NCBI RefSeq assembly: GCF_002161065.1
Contig: NZ_NFLV01000003.1
Span: 163,129 to 227,128 of the forward strand
Direction of reading: 5' to 3'
Source: Eubacterium sp. An11
GTDB lineage: Bacteria > Bacillota > Clostridia > Lachnospirales > Lachnospiraceae
DNA length: 64,000 nucleotides
Shown here: positions 18,248 through 28,201 of the stretch, piece by piece
Position numbering within the stretch: the stretch's first letter is position 1
How the letters are laid out: each line of letters begins with the position of its first letter
Made by a program: the position numbers and the translations under genes
Notes under the pieces: model-generated
Seen by the model: only the letters and a program-made list of their open reading frames with translations
What the model was told of the DNA's origin: nothing
Database searches by the model: none

Positions 18248-19510
18248 TCAGGCGGAGTACCCTGCCGTATACCCGGTAGACCAGGCAATCTGCAGATTGA
18301 AGCCGCCCGTCACCGCGTCCACATCCAGAATTTCCCCGGCAAAGAAAACATGGTCCACCAGTTTGGATTCCATGGTCGTCGGTGAGACTTCCTTCACATT
18401 GACACCGCCTCTGGTAACAATGGCTTCCTCAAATCCACGCACGCCGGTGATGTGCATTTCCATGCCCTTCATGAGCTCTTCCATACGGCGACGCTCTTTT
18501 TTGGTGATATCCCGCACCTTTTTGTCTTCCGGCACGCCGGCTTCCCGAAGGAAAACCGGAACCATCTTCCTCGGAAGCATTCTCTCGATCACATTGGAAA
18601 TGTTTTTGTTGCGATAAGTGTCAAACTCCCGCAGGTAACGTTTTTCCAGCTGTTCCATGGTAAGAGACGGCTTTAAGTCAAGCAGCAGCGTAAGCTGCCC
18701 GGCTTCCAGTGCCTTCTGATACTTTCCAAGGCAGGTGCTGGCTGTCAGCACCAGAGGACCGCTGACACCAAAATGAGTAAACAAAAACTCCCCGAACCCC
18801 TCGTAGATGACTTTTTTTCCGTTTTTAACCCGGATGGAGATATTTTTGAGCGTAAGTCCCATGAGATCTCTGCACCACGTTTCTTTCATAATAAAAGGAA
18901 CCAGGGACGGGTACACCGGCCGGATACTGTGTCCCAGCTCCCTGGCCAGACGGTATCCGTCCCCGTCAGAGCCTGTGGAAGTATAGGAACATCCGCCGGT
19001 GGCAATGATGAGGGAATCTCCCTGAATCACCCTGCCGTCCGAAAGCTGTACACCGGAAAAGGAACGGTTCTTCTCACCGGACACCCCTTCATGATCATGC
19101 AGCAGAATTTTCTCCACCTTTGCATGATAAAGAATCTCCACGTGATTCCGGTCACAGAGCCTTTTTAACGTTCCGATCACATCCGAAGAATGGTCGGACT
19201 GCGGAAATACCCTCTGTCCCCTCTCCACTTTAGTCTTAAGCCCCGCATCATTCAAGAGTCTGACCACATCGTGGTTATTAAAACGGGAAAAGGAGCTGTA
19301 AAGAAACCGGGAATTGGTGGCCACATGGTTTAAAAACTCATCGGGATCACAGGCGCTGGTAATATTACAGCGTCCTTTGCCGGTGATAAACAGTTTTTTT
19401 CCCAGTTTTTCATTTTTTTCTAAAAGAAGGACTTTTTTTCCTTCTTTTGAGGCAGAAATAGCAGCCATCATACCGGCTGCCCCTCCGCCGATGATAATCA
19501 CTTTTCTCAT
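18248..19510 (-). CDS. HI0933/YhiN-like FAD-dependent flavoprotein
   Basis: The 420-residue product begins VIIIGGGAAGMMAAISASKEG, an FAD-binding dinucleotide fold with GGGAAG. It also has the family blocks GKKLFITGKGRCNIT, IIATGGCSYTSTGSDGDGY and the C-terminal GEILDVDAVTGGFNLQIAWSTGY. The family (BaiN/YhiN/HI0933) contains FAD oxidoreductases, and one member reduces bile-acid intermediates. No substrate can be assigned here. Its start overlaps the end of the RpiR-family gene, so the two are translationally close. Confidence 0.88.
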   Translation of the reverse strand: MRKVIIIGGGAAGMMAAISASKEGKKVLLLEKNEKLGKKLFITGKGRCNITSACDPDEFLNHVATNSRFLYSSFSRFNNHDVVRLLNDAGLKTKVERGQRVFPQSDHSSDVIGTLKRLCDRNHVEILYHAKVEKILLHDHEGVSGEKNRSFSGVQLSDGRVIQGDSLIIATGGCSYTSTGSDGDGYRLARELGHSIRPVYPSLVPFIMKETWCRDLMGLTLKNISIRVKNGKKVIYEGFGEFLFTHFGVSGPLVLTASTCLGKYQKALEAGQLTLLLDLKPSLTMEQLEKRYLREFDTYRNKNISNVIERMLPRKMVPVFLREAGVPEDKKVRDITKKERRRMEELMKGMEMHITGVRGFEEAIVTRGGVNVKEVSPTTMESKLVDHVFFAGEILDVDAVTGGFNLQIAWSTGYTAGYSA

Positions 19511-19512
19511 AT

Positions 19513-20391
19513 TCAGTCGGCGCTCCTGTTATATACATCGTATTCATTCCATATCTCTTCCAGAGCCATGAGACGCTTCTCCACATCATCTTTCCGCAGA
19601 AGAGCGATGGCAGTCACCAGCGCATTGACCACACTCAGCGCACAGACCAGAGAATCCACGATGGTCATCACATCACTCTTGGCAAACAGGCTGCAGTCAG
19701 CGAATTCCACGATCGGCGACTGCGCGTTATCCGTGAGAGCGATGGTCTTTGCCCCGTGGTCTTTGGCAAACTGTAAAGCTACCATAGTTCTCTTGGAATA
19801 CCTTGGAAACGTGATACCGATCATCACATCGTTCGGCTGCATATTATAAATCTGCTCCAGGGTTTCCGAAGTGCTGTTGGCATCCACCACGATCACGTTG
19901 TCAAAAAGCATCTTAAAATAGTAGCCCATGAGACCAGCCAGGTGGGCCGCACTTCTTGTTCCCAATATATATAATCTTCGGCCCTCGTTGATAAACTTGA
20001 CAGCCTTGTTGAATTCTTCTTCATCAATTCCGTTCTGCATGGTATCCCGCAGACGTTCACAGTCCGTAGACAAAATGCTTTTCAGCACGCCCTTTTCCTG
20101 ATACCGTTTGGAAGAGAGGGACATCCTCTGTATGGAATTGGAGTTGGTTTTTACGATTACCTGGATCGCTTTCTGAAGTTCCGGATAACCGTCATAATCC
20201 AGCTGATAGGCAAAGCGGACCACCGTGGATTCGCTGACGCCCGCCTCTTTTCCCAGCTTGGAAGCGGTCAGATATGCCGCTGTATCAAAATTATCGGTAA
20301 TATACTGTGCCAGACGCTTCTGTCCCTTACTGAAGCTTGCTGACTTATTTTCAATTCGCTGTAATAAATTCAAATGTTCCAAATCTAACAA
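19513..20391 (-). CDS. MurR/RpiR family transcriptional regulator
   Basis: The 292-residue product has an N-terminal RpiR-type helix-turn-helix (ASKLGKEAGVSESTVVRFAYQLDYDGYPELQ broken across residues ~43-75). A C-terminal SIS sugar-phosphate-binding domain follows, with LYILGTRSAAHLAGLMGYYF and GITFPRYSKRT. Such regulators sense sugar phosphates. The start is TTG 20391 behind AGGTGGA. The target genes are unclear; it is followed directly by the HI0933-like flavoprotein. Confidence 0.88.
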   Translation of the reverse strand: MLDLEHLNLLQRIENKSASFSKGQKRLAQYITDNFDTAAYLTASKLGKEAGVSESTVVRFAYQLDYDGYPELQKAIQVIVKTNSNSIQRMSLSSKRYQEKGVLKSILSTDCERLRDTMQNGIDEEEFNKAVKFINEGRRLYILGTRSAAHLAGLMGYYFKMLFDNVIVVDANSTSETLEQIYNMQPNDVMIGITFPRYSKRTMVALQFAKDHGAKTIALTDNAQSPIVEFADCSLFAKSDVMTIVDSLVCALSVVNALVTAIALLRKDDVEKRLMALEEIWNEYDVYNRSAD

Positions 20392-20434
20392 TCCACCTAT
20401 TCTGTATACTTTATCTCTGTATCACAAAGAAATC

Positions 20435-20491
20435 CCCGTGCGGAAGTACCGCACAGGGAAACGCCGTTCCCGCCGGCGGTCGTCCGCCGGC
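20435..20491 (-). terminator. Tandem GC-rich hairpins after apt
   Basis: GCCGGCGG/CCGCCGGC (20472-20491) and GTGCGG/CCGCAC (20439-20455) form two strong hairpins between apt and the RpiR-family gene. The second is followed on the minus strand by ATTTCTTTG, so termination here is plausible but not textbook. Confidence 0.55.
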
Positions 20492-20509
20492 AGAAACAGC
20501 ACGCTTTTA

Positions 20510-21034
20510 TTATTTACCCGGATACACTATGACAGAATCCACATCGTAGCCTTCCAGCTCTTTTCTTCCTTCCAGGCCGGCCAGTTCCATCAAAAACAGC
20601 ACCTTGACAACCTTTCCTCCCAGCCGCTCGATCATCTTGATGGCAGCAGCGGCCGTTCCTCCTGTTGCCAGCAGATCGTCCACCAGAACTACTCTCTGGC
20701 CCGGGAAGATGGCATCCTTGTGCATCTCGATGGTTTCCGTACCGTACTCCAGGTCATATTCTTCACTGATGGTCTCCCGCGGAAGCTTTCCTTTCTTCCG
20801 GATCGGAACAAATCCCTTGCTCTTATTATAGGCAAGAGGCATGCCGAACAAAAATCCTCTGGCTTCTGCTCCGGCAACCACATCAAACTCCGTCCCTTCG
20901 AGACGTTTCATCAATTCATGGATACTCAGTTTCAATCCTTCCGGATCCTGCAGGACCGAAGTCACATCCCGGAAAATAATTCCCGGTTTCGGAAAATCCG
21001 GAATACTTTTGACATAATCTTCAAGCTTTCTCAC
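20510..21034 (-). CDS. apt: Adenine phosphoribosyltransferase
   Basis: This is purine salvage: adenine plus PRPP gives AMP. The PRPP loop VVLVDDLLATGGTAAAA and the N-terminal IPDFPKPGIIFRDVTS are diagnostic. An in-frame GTG at 21043 exists, but the AAGGG ribosome-binding site fits GTG 21034 better. That start gives MRKLEDYVKS and about 174 residues, the normal family length. It is close to recJ as in many Clostridia, although relA is not found next to it. Confidence 0.95.
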   Translation of the reverse strand: MRKLEDYVKSIPDFPKPGIIFRDVTSVLQDPEGLKLSIHELMKRLEGTEFDVVAGAEARGFLFGMPLAYNKSKGFVPIRKKGKLPRETISEEYDLEYGTETIEMHKDAIFPGQRVVLVDDLLATGGTAAAAIKMIERLGGKVVKVLFLMELAGLEGRKELEGYDVDSVIVYPGK

Positions 21035-21181
21035 TCTGCCCACCCTTTCTCTCTAACATAATGTATTTCTCCTTCAGGGACACAGCCCTGCTGCAGGAGT
21101 TCTTATGTTAAACTGCGTTTTTATTATAACAGAAATGCCATCGAAAAAACAGAAAAAACGGCAAATCCTTATAGAAATCTT

Positions 21182-22051
21182 TTATTTAACCGGTTCTTTT
21201 AACTTAAGATCACAGAACAATTCAATAGCCCGGGCCACACCTTCCTCATCGTTGGTGGCGGTAATATAATCGGCGGCTTCTTTTACACTCTCTTCTCCAT
21301 TCTCCATGGCAATGCCCACACCGGCCTCCCGGACCATTTCCAGATCATTATTGCCATCACCGCAGGCCATGATCTCATTCATAGGAATACCCAAAATCCT
21401 TCCGAGATTCAAAAGAGCATCTCCCTTATTACAGGTGCAGTGATTAATCTCCAGGTTATTGCTCAGGGAACAGGTGACCGCCAAATCCGGAAGCTGTGAG
21501 AGTTCCCGGAACGCTTTCTGTCTGTTTTCCTCATCCTTAAAAAACATGTTGATCTTCTCCACCGGAACTTTATGTTCTCTCACCCAGCCGCGCAGGTCAT
21601 CAATTCTTGTCCTTGATTTTTTTACCATAGGCTGCAGATAATGCTCAATACCGAAGGCATCCAGATCATCATAGAACCGTCCCTCGCACCAGCCGTTGCC
21701 CATGGCATAGGCATCATAAAAGGTGTCGTATTCCTCCAGCAGATCAAAAATCTCCAGCGCTCTCTCCCAGCCTATACCGTTGGTGTAGACTGCCTTTCCT
21801 GTGGCCAGTTCCACCACAGCTGCACCGTTTGATGAGATTACATAGCGGACTCCCTCAATATCCGTCAGTTCTTTCGGAATTCCCGACCAGACTCTTCCCG
21901 TCGCCGGAAGCACCTCGATTCCCTGACGGATACATGCCTCCAGCACCTCTTTTGTGTGGGGCGTCAGTCTCTTATCTGTCGTCAGAGTAGTCCCGTCCAG
22001 ATCAAGCCCGATCAGACGGATCTTCTTTTTCTCTATTTTCTTTACTGTCAT
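21182..22051 (-). CDS. Cof-type HAD-IIB hydrolase (sugar-phosphatase-like)
   Basis: The 289-residue product has HAD motif I GLDLDGTTLTT, motif II ISSNGAA, a Lys in the cap region and motif IV ACGDGNNDLEM. The large Cof/IIB cap lies in between. The family dephosphorylates sugar phosphates and cofactors such as FMN or PLP. It lies between recJ and apt on the same strand. The start follows GAGGGATGG. Confidence 0.9.
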   Translation of the reverse strand: MTVKKIEKKKIRLIGLDLDGTTLTTDKRLTPHTKEVLEACIRQGIEVLPATGRVWSGIPKELTDIEGVRYVISSNGAAVVELATGKAVYTNGIGWERALEIFDLLEEYDTFYDAYAMGNGWCEGRFYDDLDAFGIEHYLQPMVKKSRTRIDDLRGWVREHKVPVEKINMFFKDEENRQKAFRELSQLPDLAVTCSLSNNLEINHCTCNKGDALLNLGRILGIPMNEIMACGDGNNDLEMVREAGVGIAMENGEESVKEAADYITATNDEEGVARAIELFCDLKLKEPVK

Positions 22052-22092
22052 TGACCATCCCTCATTTACTTTCTTCTTTGTCTTTTATGATT

Positions 22093-23916
22093 TTATCTTC
22101 TATGTTCGGCATACGTACCCGTATTTTTTGTCTGTTTCTGACTGCTTCCGCAGTTGAAACGATAATTCTTCACCACAATCTGCATGGTCTTTTGTCCTCT
22201 CCATTCATTGATTTCCGGATAGTACGTGCAGTCCATGCGGATAACGGAAGGCAGACCTTTTTTGAGGCGCTCCGTTTCCTCTTTGCCGCAGCATTCTTCC
22301 ATATCCTGAAAAAAATGGGCGGTATCGCCAAAATAAATGGCATCCATGCTGTATCCTTCCTCGTCCCGCAGAAACATTTTCAAACACCGTCCCGTATTTC
22401 CGAGAATCCGGGTTCCCGTAATGTAAAATCCTTTCTGGGCAAACAGCGGTTTCTGATTCCCATTTCCAAAAGGCTCCAGCAGATCAAGCTCCGATAAAAA
22501 CTCTTCTGACAGCCACGAAACCGGAAGGGCAATATCAATATGTACCTTTTTGACAAAATCCTCTTCCGTAAGCTTTGCGTTGGCATTGAGCCTCTCTCTG
22601 AGTTCCGGAAGCCTGTCCTCTTCCATGGAAAGCCCCGCCGCCATAGGATGACCGCCAAACTTGGTAAAGCAGTCCTTCACTTTCACCATCTCGTTATACA
22701 TGTGATAGGTCTCTATGGAACGGCCGGATCCTTTCAGTCCTTCCTTCGTCCGGGTAATGACGAAGACCGGTTTATTATAGCACTCTCTGATTCTTCCTGC
22801 AATAATTCCTGCAATACTTTCATGACAATCCGGCAAAAAAGCCACCAGAACCTTATCATGGATATACCCGGTGGACTCCAGATACGCATGGGCATCCTCC
22901 TCCCCTTTCCGGGTCATCTCTTTTCTTTCGGCATTGAGTTCCAGCAGCTCCTCCGCCATATCTCTGCAGCGGGATATATCGGTGCAAAGCAGTAAATCCA
23001 GGGCTTTTTTCGCTGTTGTAAGTCTGCCTGAAGCATTGATGCAGGGTCCCAGAACAAAGCCCAGGTGATAAGCCGTCAGTTTTTTCTCCTCCAGATGATT
23101 GGCGGCAATGAGTGCCCGAAGTCCGGGAATCCTTGTATGATTCATCCGTCGCAGGCCCTCTTTTACAAGAATCCTATTCTCATCCTGCAAAATCATCACA
23201 TCACAGACCGTTGCCATGGCTGTGATCTCCAGGAATTCTTCTGTCTCCCGCCGGTCAACTCCAAAGGCATCATACAAAAGCTGTATAAATTTATAGACGA
23301 CCACCGCCCCGCAGATATTTTTAAAAGGGTACGGGCAGTCCGCCTGCTTTGGATTGATCACCGCAGATGCCTCCGGAAGAATCTCCCGGCGGACGCCATC
23401 CTCTTCTGTAAACGGAACGTCATGGTGATCCGTCACCACAAAGGTCATTCCCAGGCTGTTGCCGTAAGCAATCTGCGGCGCAGCGGCAATCCCGTTATCA
23501 CAGGTGATCACCGTATCGACACCATCTTCATACGCCTGATCAATGAGATGTTCATTGATGCCGTAACCATCGGCAATCCGGTCAGGAATCCGGTAATCCA
23601 CCTGAGCGCCGCATCTGGAAAGTCCTTTATACAAAATATAGTTGGAAGATACGCCGTCCACATCGTAGTCAGAGATAATGCGGATTCTTTTCCCCTCTGT
23701 AATTTTTTTCTTTATGATCGCAACGCCTTTTTCGGCATCCTTAAGCAGCGAAGGATCATACAGATCCTCCAGAGAACCATAAAGATACCGCTGCATCTCT
23801 TCCTCTGTGGTCAGATCCCGGTTCCGCATGAGTCTCGCCAGCACCGGACTGATGTGAAACCTTCTGGCGATTCCGTTAAAATCCGCCCTCTTGGCGGAAA
23901 TAAACCACTGCTCCAC
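22093..23916 (-). CDS. recJ: Single-stranded-DNA-specific exonuclease RecJ
   Basis: RecJ degrades single-stranded DNA 5' to 3' in recombination and repair. DHH-family motifs are IISDYDVDGVSSNYI (motif I), VVTDHHDVP (motif III) and GGHPMAAGLSM (DHHA1). The open frame extends up to 24129, but that extension is Gly/Arg-rich. GTG 23916 is preceded by GGGAGG at six bases, so the protein is taken as 607 residues, the short form usual in Clostridia. It lies downstream of secDF with a ~215-base gap that includes GC-rich inverted repeats. Confidence 0.93.
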   Translation of the reverse strand: MEQWFISAKRADFNGIARRFHISPVLARLMRNRDLTTEEEMQRYLYGSLEDLYDPSLLKDAEKGVAIIKKKITEGKRIRIISDYDVDGVSSNYILYKGLSRCGAQVDYRIPDRIADGYGINEHLIDQAYEDGVDTVITCDNGIAAAPQIAYGNSLGMTFVVTDHHDVPFTEEDGVRREILPEASAVINPKQADCPYPFKNICGAVVVYKFIQLLYDAFGVDRRETEEFLEITAMATVCDVMILQDENRILVKEGLRRMNHTRIPGLRALIAANHLEEKKLTAYHLGFVLGPCINASGRLTTAKKALDLLLCTDISRCRDMAEELLELNAERKEMTRKGEEDAHAYLESTGYIHDKVLVAFLPDCHESIAGIIAGRIRECYNKPVFVITRTKEGLKGSGRSIETYHMYNEMVKVKDCFTKFGGHPMAAGLSMEEDRLPELRERLNANAKLTEEDFVKKVHIDIALPVSWLSEEFLSELDLLEPFGNGNQKPLFAQKGFYITGTRILGNTGRCLKMFLRDEEGYSMDAIYFGDTAHFFQDMEECCGKEETERLKKGLPSVIRMDCTYYPEINEWRGQKTMQIVVKNYRFNCGSSQKQTKNTGTYAEHRR

Positions 23917-24131
23917 CTGATTCCTCCCTTCTGTCATCCTTTGAAAAACTGTATCAGAAGACGATCTCCGCTGTAAGTCCTCTGTTGTAAAAACTTCGTC
24001 GAAATCTCTTCCAACACAAAAAGAAGGAGGCGCCAAACCCACGGCGTTCTTTCCTCCCGGCTGCAGGTTCTCCATTTCCTGCCGCCCGGAAGAAGCCCGC
24101 CGCCCCCGGCAGCCCCCTGAATGATACATTT

Positions 24132-26369
24132 CTATTTTTTCTTCTTTTTGGATGTCTTTTTCGGTTCATCCTTCTTTATCTCGTCCTGCTGTGCCGCCTT
24201 CTTCTTGCCAGCCTTTCTTCTGTCAGAAAACATCTTCATGCGGTACCACAGCGGTCCCGTAATACATACGGAAGAATATGCTCCGAAAACAACACCGCAC
24301 ATCAATGTCAGTGAGAACTCTTTAATAGCCGCAACACCTACAATATACAAAATGGTGATGGTGATAAAGGTTGTCAGCGATGTATTGATGGAACGGGTCA
24401 GTGTCTGGCTGATACTGGTGTTGACCACCACATCCAGACCCTGTTTGGTCAGCTGAGTATCTTTCAGATTCTCACGGATACGGTCAAAAATAACGATCGT
24501 CGCATTGATCGAGTATCCGAGAATGGTCAGCATACATGCGATAAATGTACTGCCCACCGACAGTCTGGCAACGGAATATACCGTAAAGACACAGAGCACA
24601 TCATGAAGCAGAGCAAGCACCGCACTGACGCCAAACTTAACATCTTTAAACCGGAACGCCACATAAATGAGCATGCAGATCGACGCGATTGCCACCGCAA
24701 TGACGGCATCCTGACGCATTTCACTGGAAACACTTCCTGTAATCTGCTGTACCTGATAATCCGAAATCGAATAGCTGTCTTTCAGAGCAGTTTCCAGAGC
24801 CTCTCTCTTATCCAGAGAAAGCTCGCCGGTCTTCACCACCAGCTCATTGGCTCCCTGCACTTTCTGACTCTGTACCGTTCCTCCTCCGACAGTCTCTCTC
24901 ACCGTATCACAGATCTGCTGGTCAAGAGTATCGGTAATCTCATCATCCAGAGTCATGGTGATGGCGGTACCTCCCGAGAAATCCAGGTCGAAATTAAGCA
25001 CTTCACCGATGGACTTCTTATTGATCGGCAGGAACACAAAGCCCAAAATGATCACAATGGCAGACGCCACCATACAGAACTTGCTGAACTTAATATAGTT
25101 AAATACTTTGAATACCTTTGCACGTCCGTAGAACTTCTCATCTTTAAGCCCCAGGTTATAAACGCTGAGCATCAGCCGTTTTGTCACAAACAGAGCGGTA
25201 AACATAGATAAAATGATACCGATGGCCAGAGTCTGCGCAAAACCTTTGACCGTACCGGAGCCTCTGAACCAGAGCACCGCCGCCGCGATCAGAGTGGTAA
25301 TGTTACCGTCCAGAATGGCAGACAGCGCCTTGTGATAACCGGCTTCAATGGCGTTGATCACCGACTTGCCGGCATTGATTTCCTCCTTGATACGGGTGAA
25401 GATAATAACGTTGGCGTCCACCGCCATACCAATGGCCAGTATGACACCGGCGATACCGGGCAGGGTCAATGTGGCGTTAAATCCGTTGATCGCCAGCAGA
25501 TTCAGGATCACATAGATCAGTAACGCGAAACCGGACATCAGACCAGGAATCCGGTAAAGAATGGTCATAAACAAGAAGATAACCACAATACCGATGGCGC
25601 CGGCCAGAAGGCTCGTGTCAATGGCATCCTGCCCCAGTCTTGCTCCCACCACATTGGACTGTACTTCCGTAAGAGTCAGCGGCAGGGCGCCGATTCGGAT
25701 GGTGGACGCCAGATCTTCTGCCTCCTCATAGCTTTCCATATTCTCGATGACACATTCTCCATCGGTGATGGAAGACTGCACCGTCGGAGCGCTGACTACC
25801 TGTCCGTCATAATAAATGTAAATCGGTTTGCCGATATTCGCTGCCGTGGCATCGGCAAAAGCCTTTGCCCCCTCATCATCCATGGACAGGGAAACCACAT
25901 AATTGGCAATACCGTTCTCATCATAGGTGCCGGCTTCCGCACTCTTGATGTTGGAGCCGGTGAGCACTACCGTTCCGTCCTCTGTCTGGAAGGAAAGGTC
26001 ACCAGGTTTTCCCAGTTCCTCCAAAATCTCATTGGCATCTGTTGCTCCCGGAATCTCCACAGTGATCCGGTTGGAGCCTTCCTGATATACCTCTGACTCT
26101 GTGCTGTAATTCTGCACACGAAGCTGCAGCTTATATCTGGTATCATCCATATCCGTCTGGGAAGGATTCTTTTCATTTACTTCGTAGGTGACACTGACGC
26201 CGCCGGCTAAGTCAAGACCCAGCTCGATATTTTTGGCGGAACCAAGGTGATTCTTTCCAAGGCCGACCAAAACTGTGTAAAGACACACAGCAGCGACAAC
26301 GATCGTCACCAGAATGGTCAGAACCGCATTCCGCTTTGGATTGCTGTTCTTTTTACGTTTACTAGCCAT
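24132..26369 (-). CDS. secDF: Fused protein-export membrane protein SecDF
   Basis: SecD and SecF use the proton gradient to help the Sec translocon. The single 745-residue chain contains a SecD part (~1-415: ELGLDLAGGVSVTYEV, GAIGIVVIFLFMTILYR, AVDANVIIFTRIKEE) and a SecF part (~430-720: DFDLDFSGGTAITMTL, TILGYSINATIVIFDR). About twelve transmembrane segments are visible. The C-terminus is a Lys-rich tail. ATG 26369 follows AAGGGAG, four bases after scfB. Confidence 0.96.
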   Translation of the reverse strand: MASKRKKNSNPKRNAVLTILVTIVVAAVCLYTVLVGLGKNHLGSAKNIELGLDLAGGVSVTYEVNEKNPSQTDMDDTRYKLQLRVQNYSTESEVYQEGSNRITVEIPGATDANEILEELGKPGDLSFQTEDGTVVLTGSNIKSAEAGTYDENGIANYVVSLSMDDEGAKAFADATAANIGKPIYIYYDGQVVSAPTVQSSITDGECVIENMESYEEAEDLASTIRIGALPLTLTEVQSNVVGARLGQDAIDTSLLAGAIGIVVIFLFMTILYRIPGLMSGFALLIYVILNLLAINGFNATLTLPGIAGVILAIGMAVDANVIIFTRIKEEINAGKSVINAIEAGYHKALSAILDGNITTLIAAAVLWFRGSGTVKGFAQTLAIGIILSMFTALFVTKRLMLSVYNLGLKDEKFYGRAKVFKVFNYIKFSKFCMVASAIVIILGFVFLPINKKSIGEVLNFDLDFSGGTAITMTLDDEITDTLDQQICDTVRETVGGGTVQSQKVQGANELVVKTGELSLDKREALETALKDSYSISDYQVQQITGSVSSEMRQDAVIAVAIASICMLIYVAFRFKDVKFGVSAVLALLHDVLCVFTVYSVARLSVGSTFIACMLTILGYSINATIVIFDRIRENLKDTQLTKQGLDVVVNTSISQTLTRSINTSLTTFITITILYIVGVAAIKEFSLTLMCGVVFGAYSSVCITGPLWYRMKMFSDRRKAGKKKAAQQDEIKKDEPKKTSKKKKK

Positions 26370-26373
26370 CTCA

Positions 26374-27729
26374 TTACTCCCTTTCCTGTGCCAGCGCGGC
26401 CTGAATCATAATGGCACATTCTACACGTTTTCTTTCCATCTCACAGCTAAGCTCGTAAGCGTCGTCGATGACACCGTGGAACTTGTAGGAATTCGCAGCA
26501 CAGCCGCCGCTGCAGTAAAATCTCGCGAAACATTCCCGGCACTTGTCCTTCGTGTAAACATTGCACTGCCGGAATTCATCGCAGATATCTGTTCTCTTGA
26601 TACCGTCAAAGACATTGCCCAGCAGGAACTTCTCCTCACCCACGAACTGATGGCACGGATAGAGGTCTCCCCACGGCGTCACCGCCAGATATTCTGTTCC
26701 GCTGCCGCAGCCGGAAAGCCGCTTGGCCACACATGGACCGCCGGTCAGATCGATCATAAAATGGAAGAAATTAAAGCCTCTTCCTTCCTGATTTCTCCTG
26801 ATGATCTCTTTGGCGAGGCGGTCGTATTCCTCAAAAATCTGCGGCAGGTCTTCCTCACGGATAGCGTAAGGTTCCTCCGGCAGACCCACCACCGGCTCCA
26901 TGGAAATCTGCTCAAAGCCCAGATCTGCCAGATGAATGACATCCTTGGAGAAATCCAGATTTCTTCTGGTAAATGTACCTCTCACATAATACTTCTGCTG
27001 ATGTCTGGACTCCGCAAAGCGGATAAACTTCGGCATGATGATGTCATAGCTGGACTTACCGTTGCGGGTCGGACGCATATAGTCGTTGACTTCCTTCCGG
27101 CCGTCCACGCTCAGGACCACGTTGTCCATCTCCTTGTTGGCAAACTCCATGATCTCATCATTTAATAAAATTCCGTTGGTGGTCAGAGTGAACCGGAAGT
27201 GCTTGTCATATTTTTCTTCCAGAGAGCGGCCGTATTCCACCACTTCTTTGACTACGCCAAAGTTCATGGTCGGCTCGCCGCCGAAGAAATCCACTTCCAG
27301 ATTATGACGGTTTCCGGAGCTTCGCACCAGAAAATCAAGGGCAGCCTTTCCCACCTCGGCACTCATCAGCGCCCGGTCTCCTTTATATTCACCTTCCTCC
27401 GCAAAACAGTAGCGGCAGGCCAGGTTGCAGTCATGGGCAATGTGAAGACATAAAGCCTTGACAACGGTTTTCCGTTCCTTTACCTCTTTAATATAGTCTT
27501 CATATATATCGTCCGTAAACAGAAGGCCCTGTTCTTTCAGCTCCTGAACCTCCTGATAAGCTTCTTCCACCTCAGATTCTCCGTAAGAAAGCTTCTGCTT
27601 GATCTCATCCAGAGTATTGTCTTCAAAAAGAGCAACCACATCATATACCACATCGTCTACCACGTGAATGGCTCCGCTGCAGATATCCATTACGATGTTG
27701 TATCCGTTATTTTTATACTGGTGAACCAC
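26374..27729 (-). CDS. scfB: SCIFF-system radical SAM maturase (thioether-forming)
   Basis: The 451-residue enzyme has the radical SAM motif HDCNLACRYCF (CxxxCxxC). A C-terminal SPASM domain with many cysteines follows (CHQFVGEEKF, CRECFARFYCSGGCAAN). Its substrate is encoded immediately upstream: a short Cys-rich SCIFF peptide. Known SCIFF maturases form Cys-to-Thr thioether links. The likely start is GTG 27729, nine bases after AGGAGA, giving MVHQYKNNGYNIV. The gene lies between scfA and secDF, the conserved SCIFF neighbourhood. Confidence 0.95.
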   Translation of the reverse strand: MVHQYKNNGYNIVMDICSGAIHVVDDVVYDVVALFEDNTLDEIKQKLSYGESEVEEAYQEVQELKEQGLLFTDDIYEDYIKEVKERKTVVKALCLHIAHDCNLACRYCFAEEGEYKGDRALMSAEVGKAALDFLVRSSGNRHNLEVDFFGGEPTMNFGVVKEVVEYGRSLEEKYDKHFRFTLTTNGILLNDEIMEFANKEMDNVVLSVDGRKEVNDYMRPTRNGKSSYDIIMPKFIRFAESRHQQKYYVRGTFTRRNLDFSKDVIHLADLGFEQISMEPVVGLPEEPYAIREEDLPQIFEEYDRLAKEIIRRNQEGRGFNFFHFMIDLTGGPCVAKRLSGCGSGTEYLAVTPWGDLYPCHQFVGEEKFLLGNVFDGIKRTDICDEFRQCNVYTKDKCRECFARFYCSGGCAANSYKFHGVIDDAYELSCEMERKRVECAIMIQAALAQERE

Positions 27730-27917
27730 AATCTGTCTCCTTTCTGTCTTTTTAATTTTGTATCATAATTGTTATGATTTCATCTCATATCATGACAGTT
27801 ATGGACTGCCCCATCCGGACGCAGTTCCCTCTGACGGCGCATCCTGTCCATAAATCCCATGACACAACAGACAGGGTGAACAGATTCCTCTGCTCACCCC
27901 ATTATTCTGCGGTTCAA

Positions 27918-28064
27918 TTATTTGTTGTTCTCGCAAGTCTGGTTACCAACCGTACAGGATGTCTTGCACGCGGACTGACAGGATGTCTGACATTCTCCGC
28001 ATCCGCCTTTGCACATGCTTACAGCATATGTCTTGTTGCCAGTAAGTGTTTTAACACGCTTCAT
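27918..28064 (-). CDS. scfA: SCIFF ('six cysteines in forty-five') precursor peptide
   Basis: This 48-codon gene begins MKRVKTLTGNK and has a Cys-rich core with CKGGCGECQTSC, then SACKTSC, ending in NQTCENNK. I count seven Cys: six spaced in the core and one near the C-terminus. ATG 28064 follows AGGAGG at eight bases. The product is the substrate of the adjacent radical SAM enzyme ScfB and belongs to the ribosomally made, thioether-modified peptides almost universal in Clostridia. The biological role of the mature peptide is unknown. Confidence 0.96.
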   Translation of the reverse strand: MKRVKTLTGNKTYAVSMCKGGCGECQTSCQSACKTSCTVGNQTCENNK

Positions 28065-28201
28065 ACCAAATGCCTCCTTGCTCATAATCTTCTATGTAGT
28101 CTGAAACGACGCCTGAACCGGCCGTCTCAAATTACCGTGCCATAAAACGACACTCCTTTGTGTAGTATATCACAAACGATTTTATAAAGGAAGAGTTTTT
28201 T

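Noticed and set aside
23065..23976. 303-codon plus-strand open frame
   Set aside because: Antisense to recJ.
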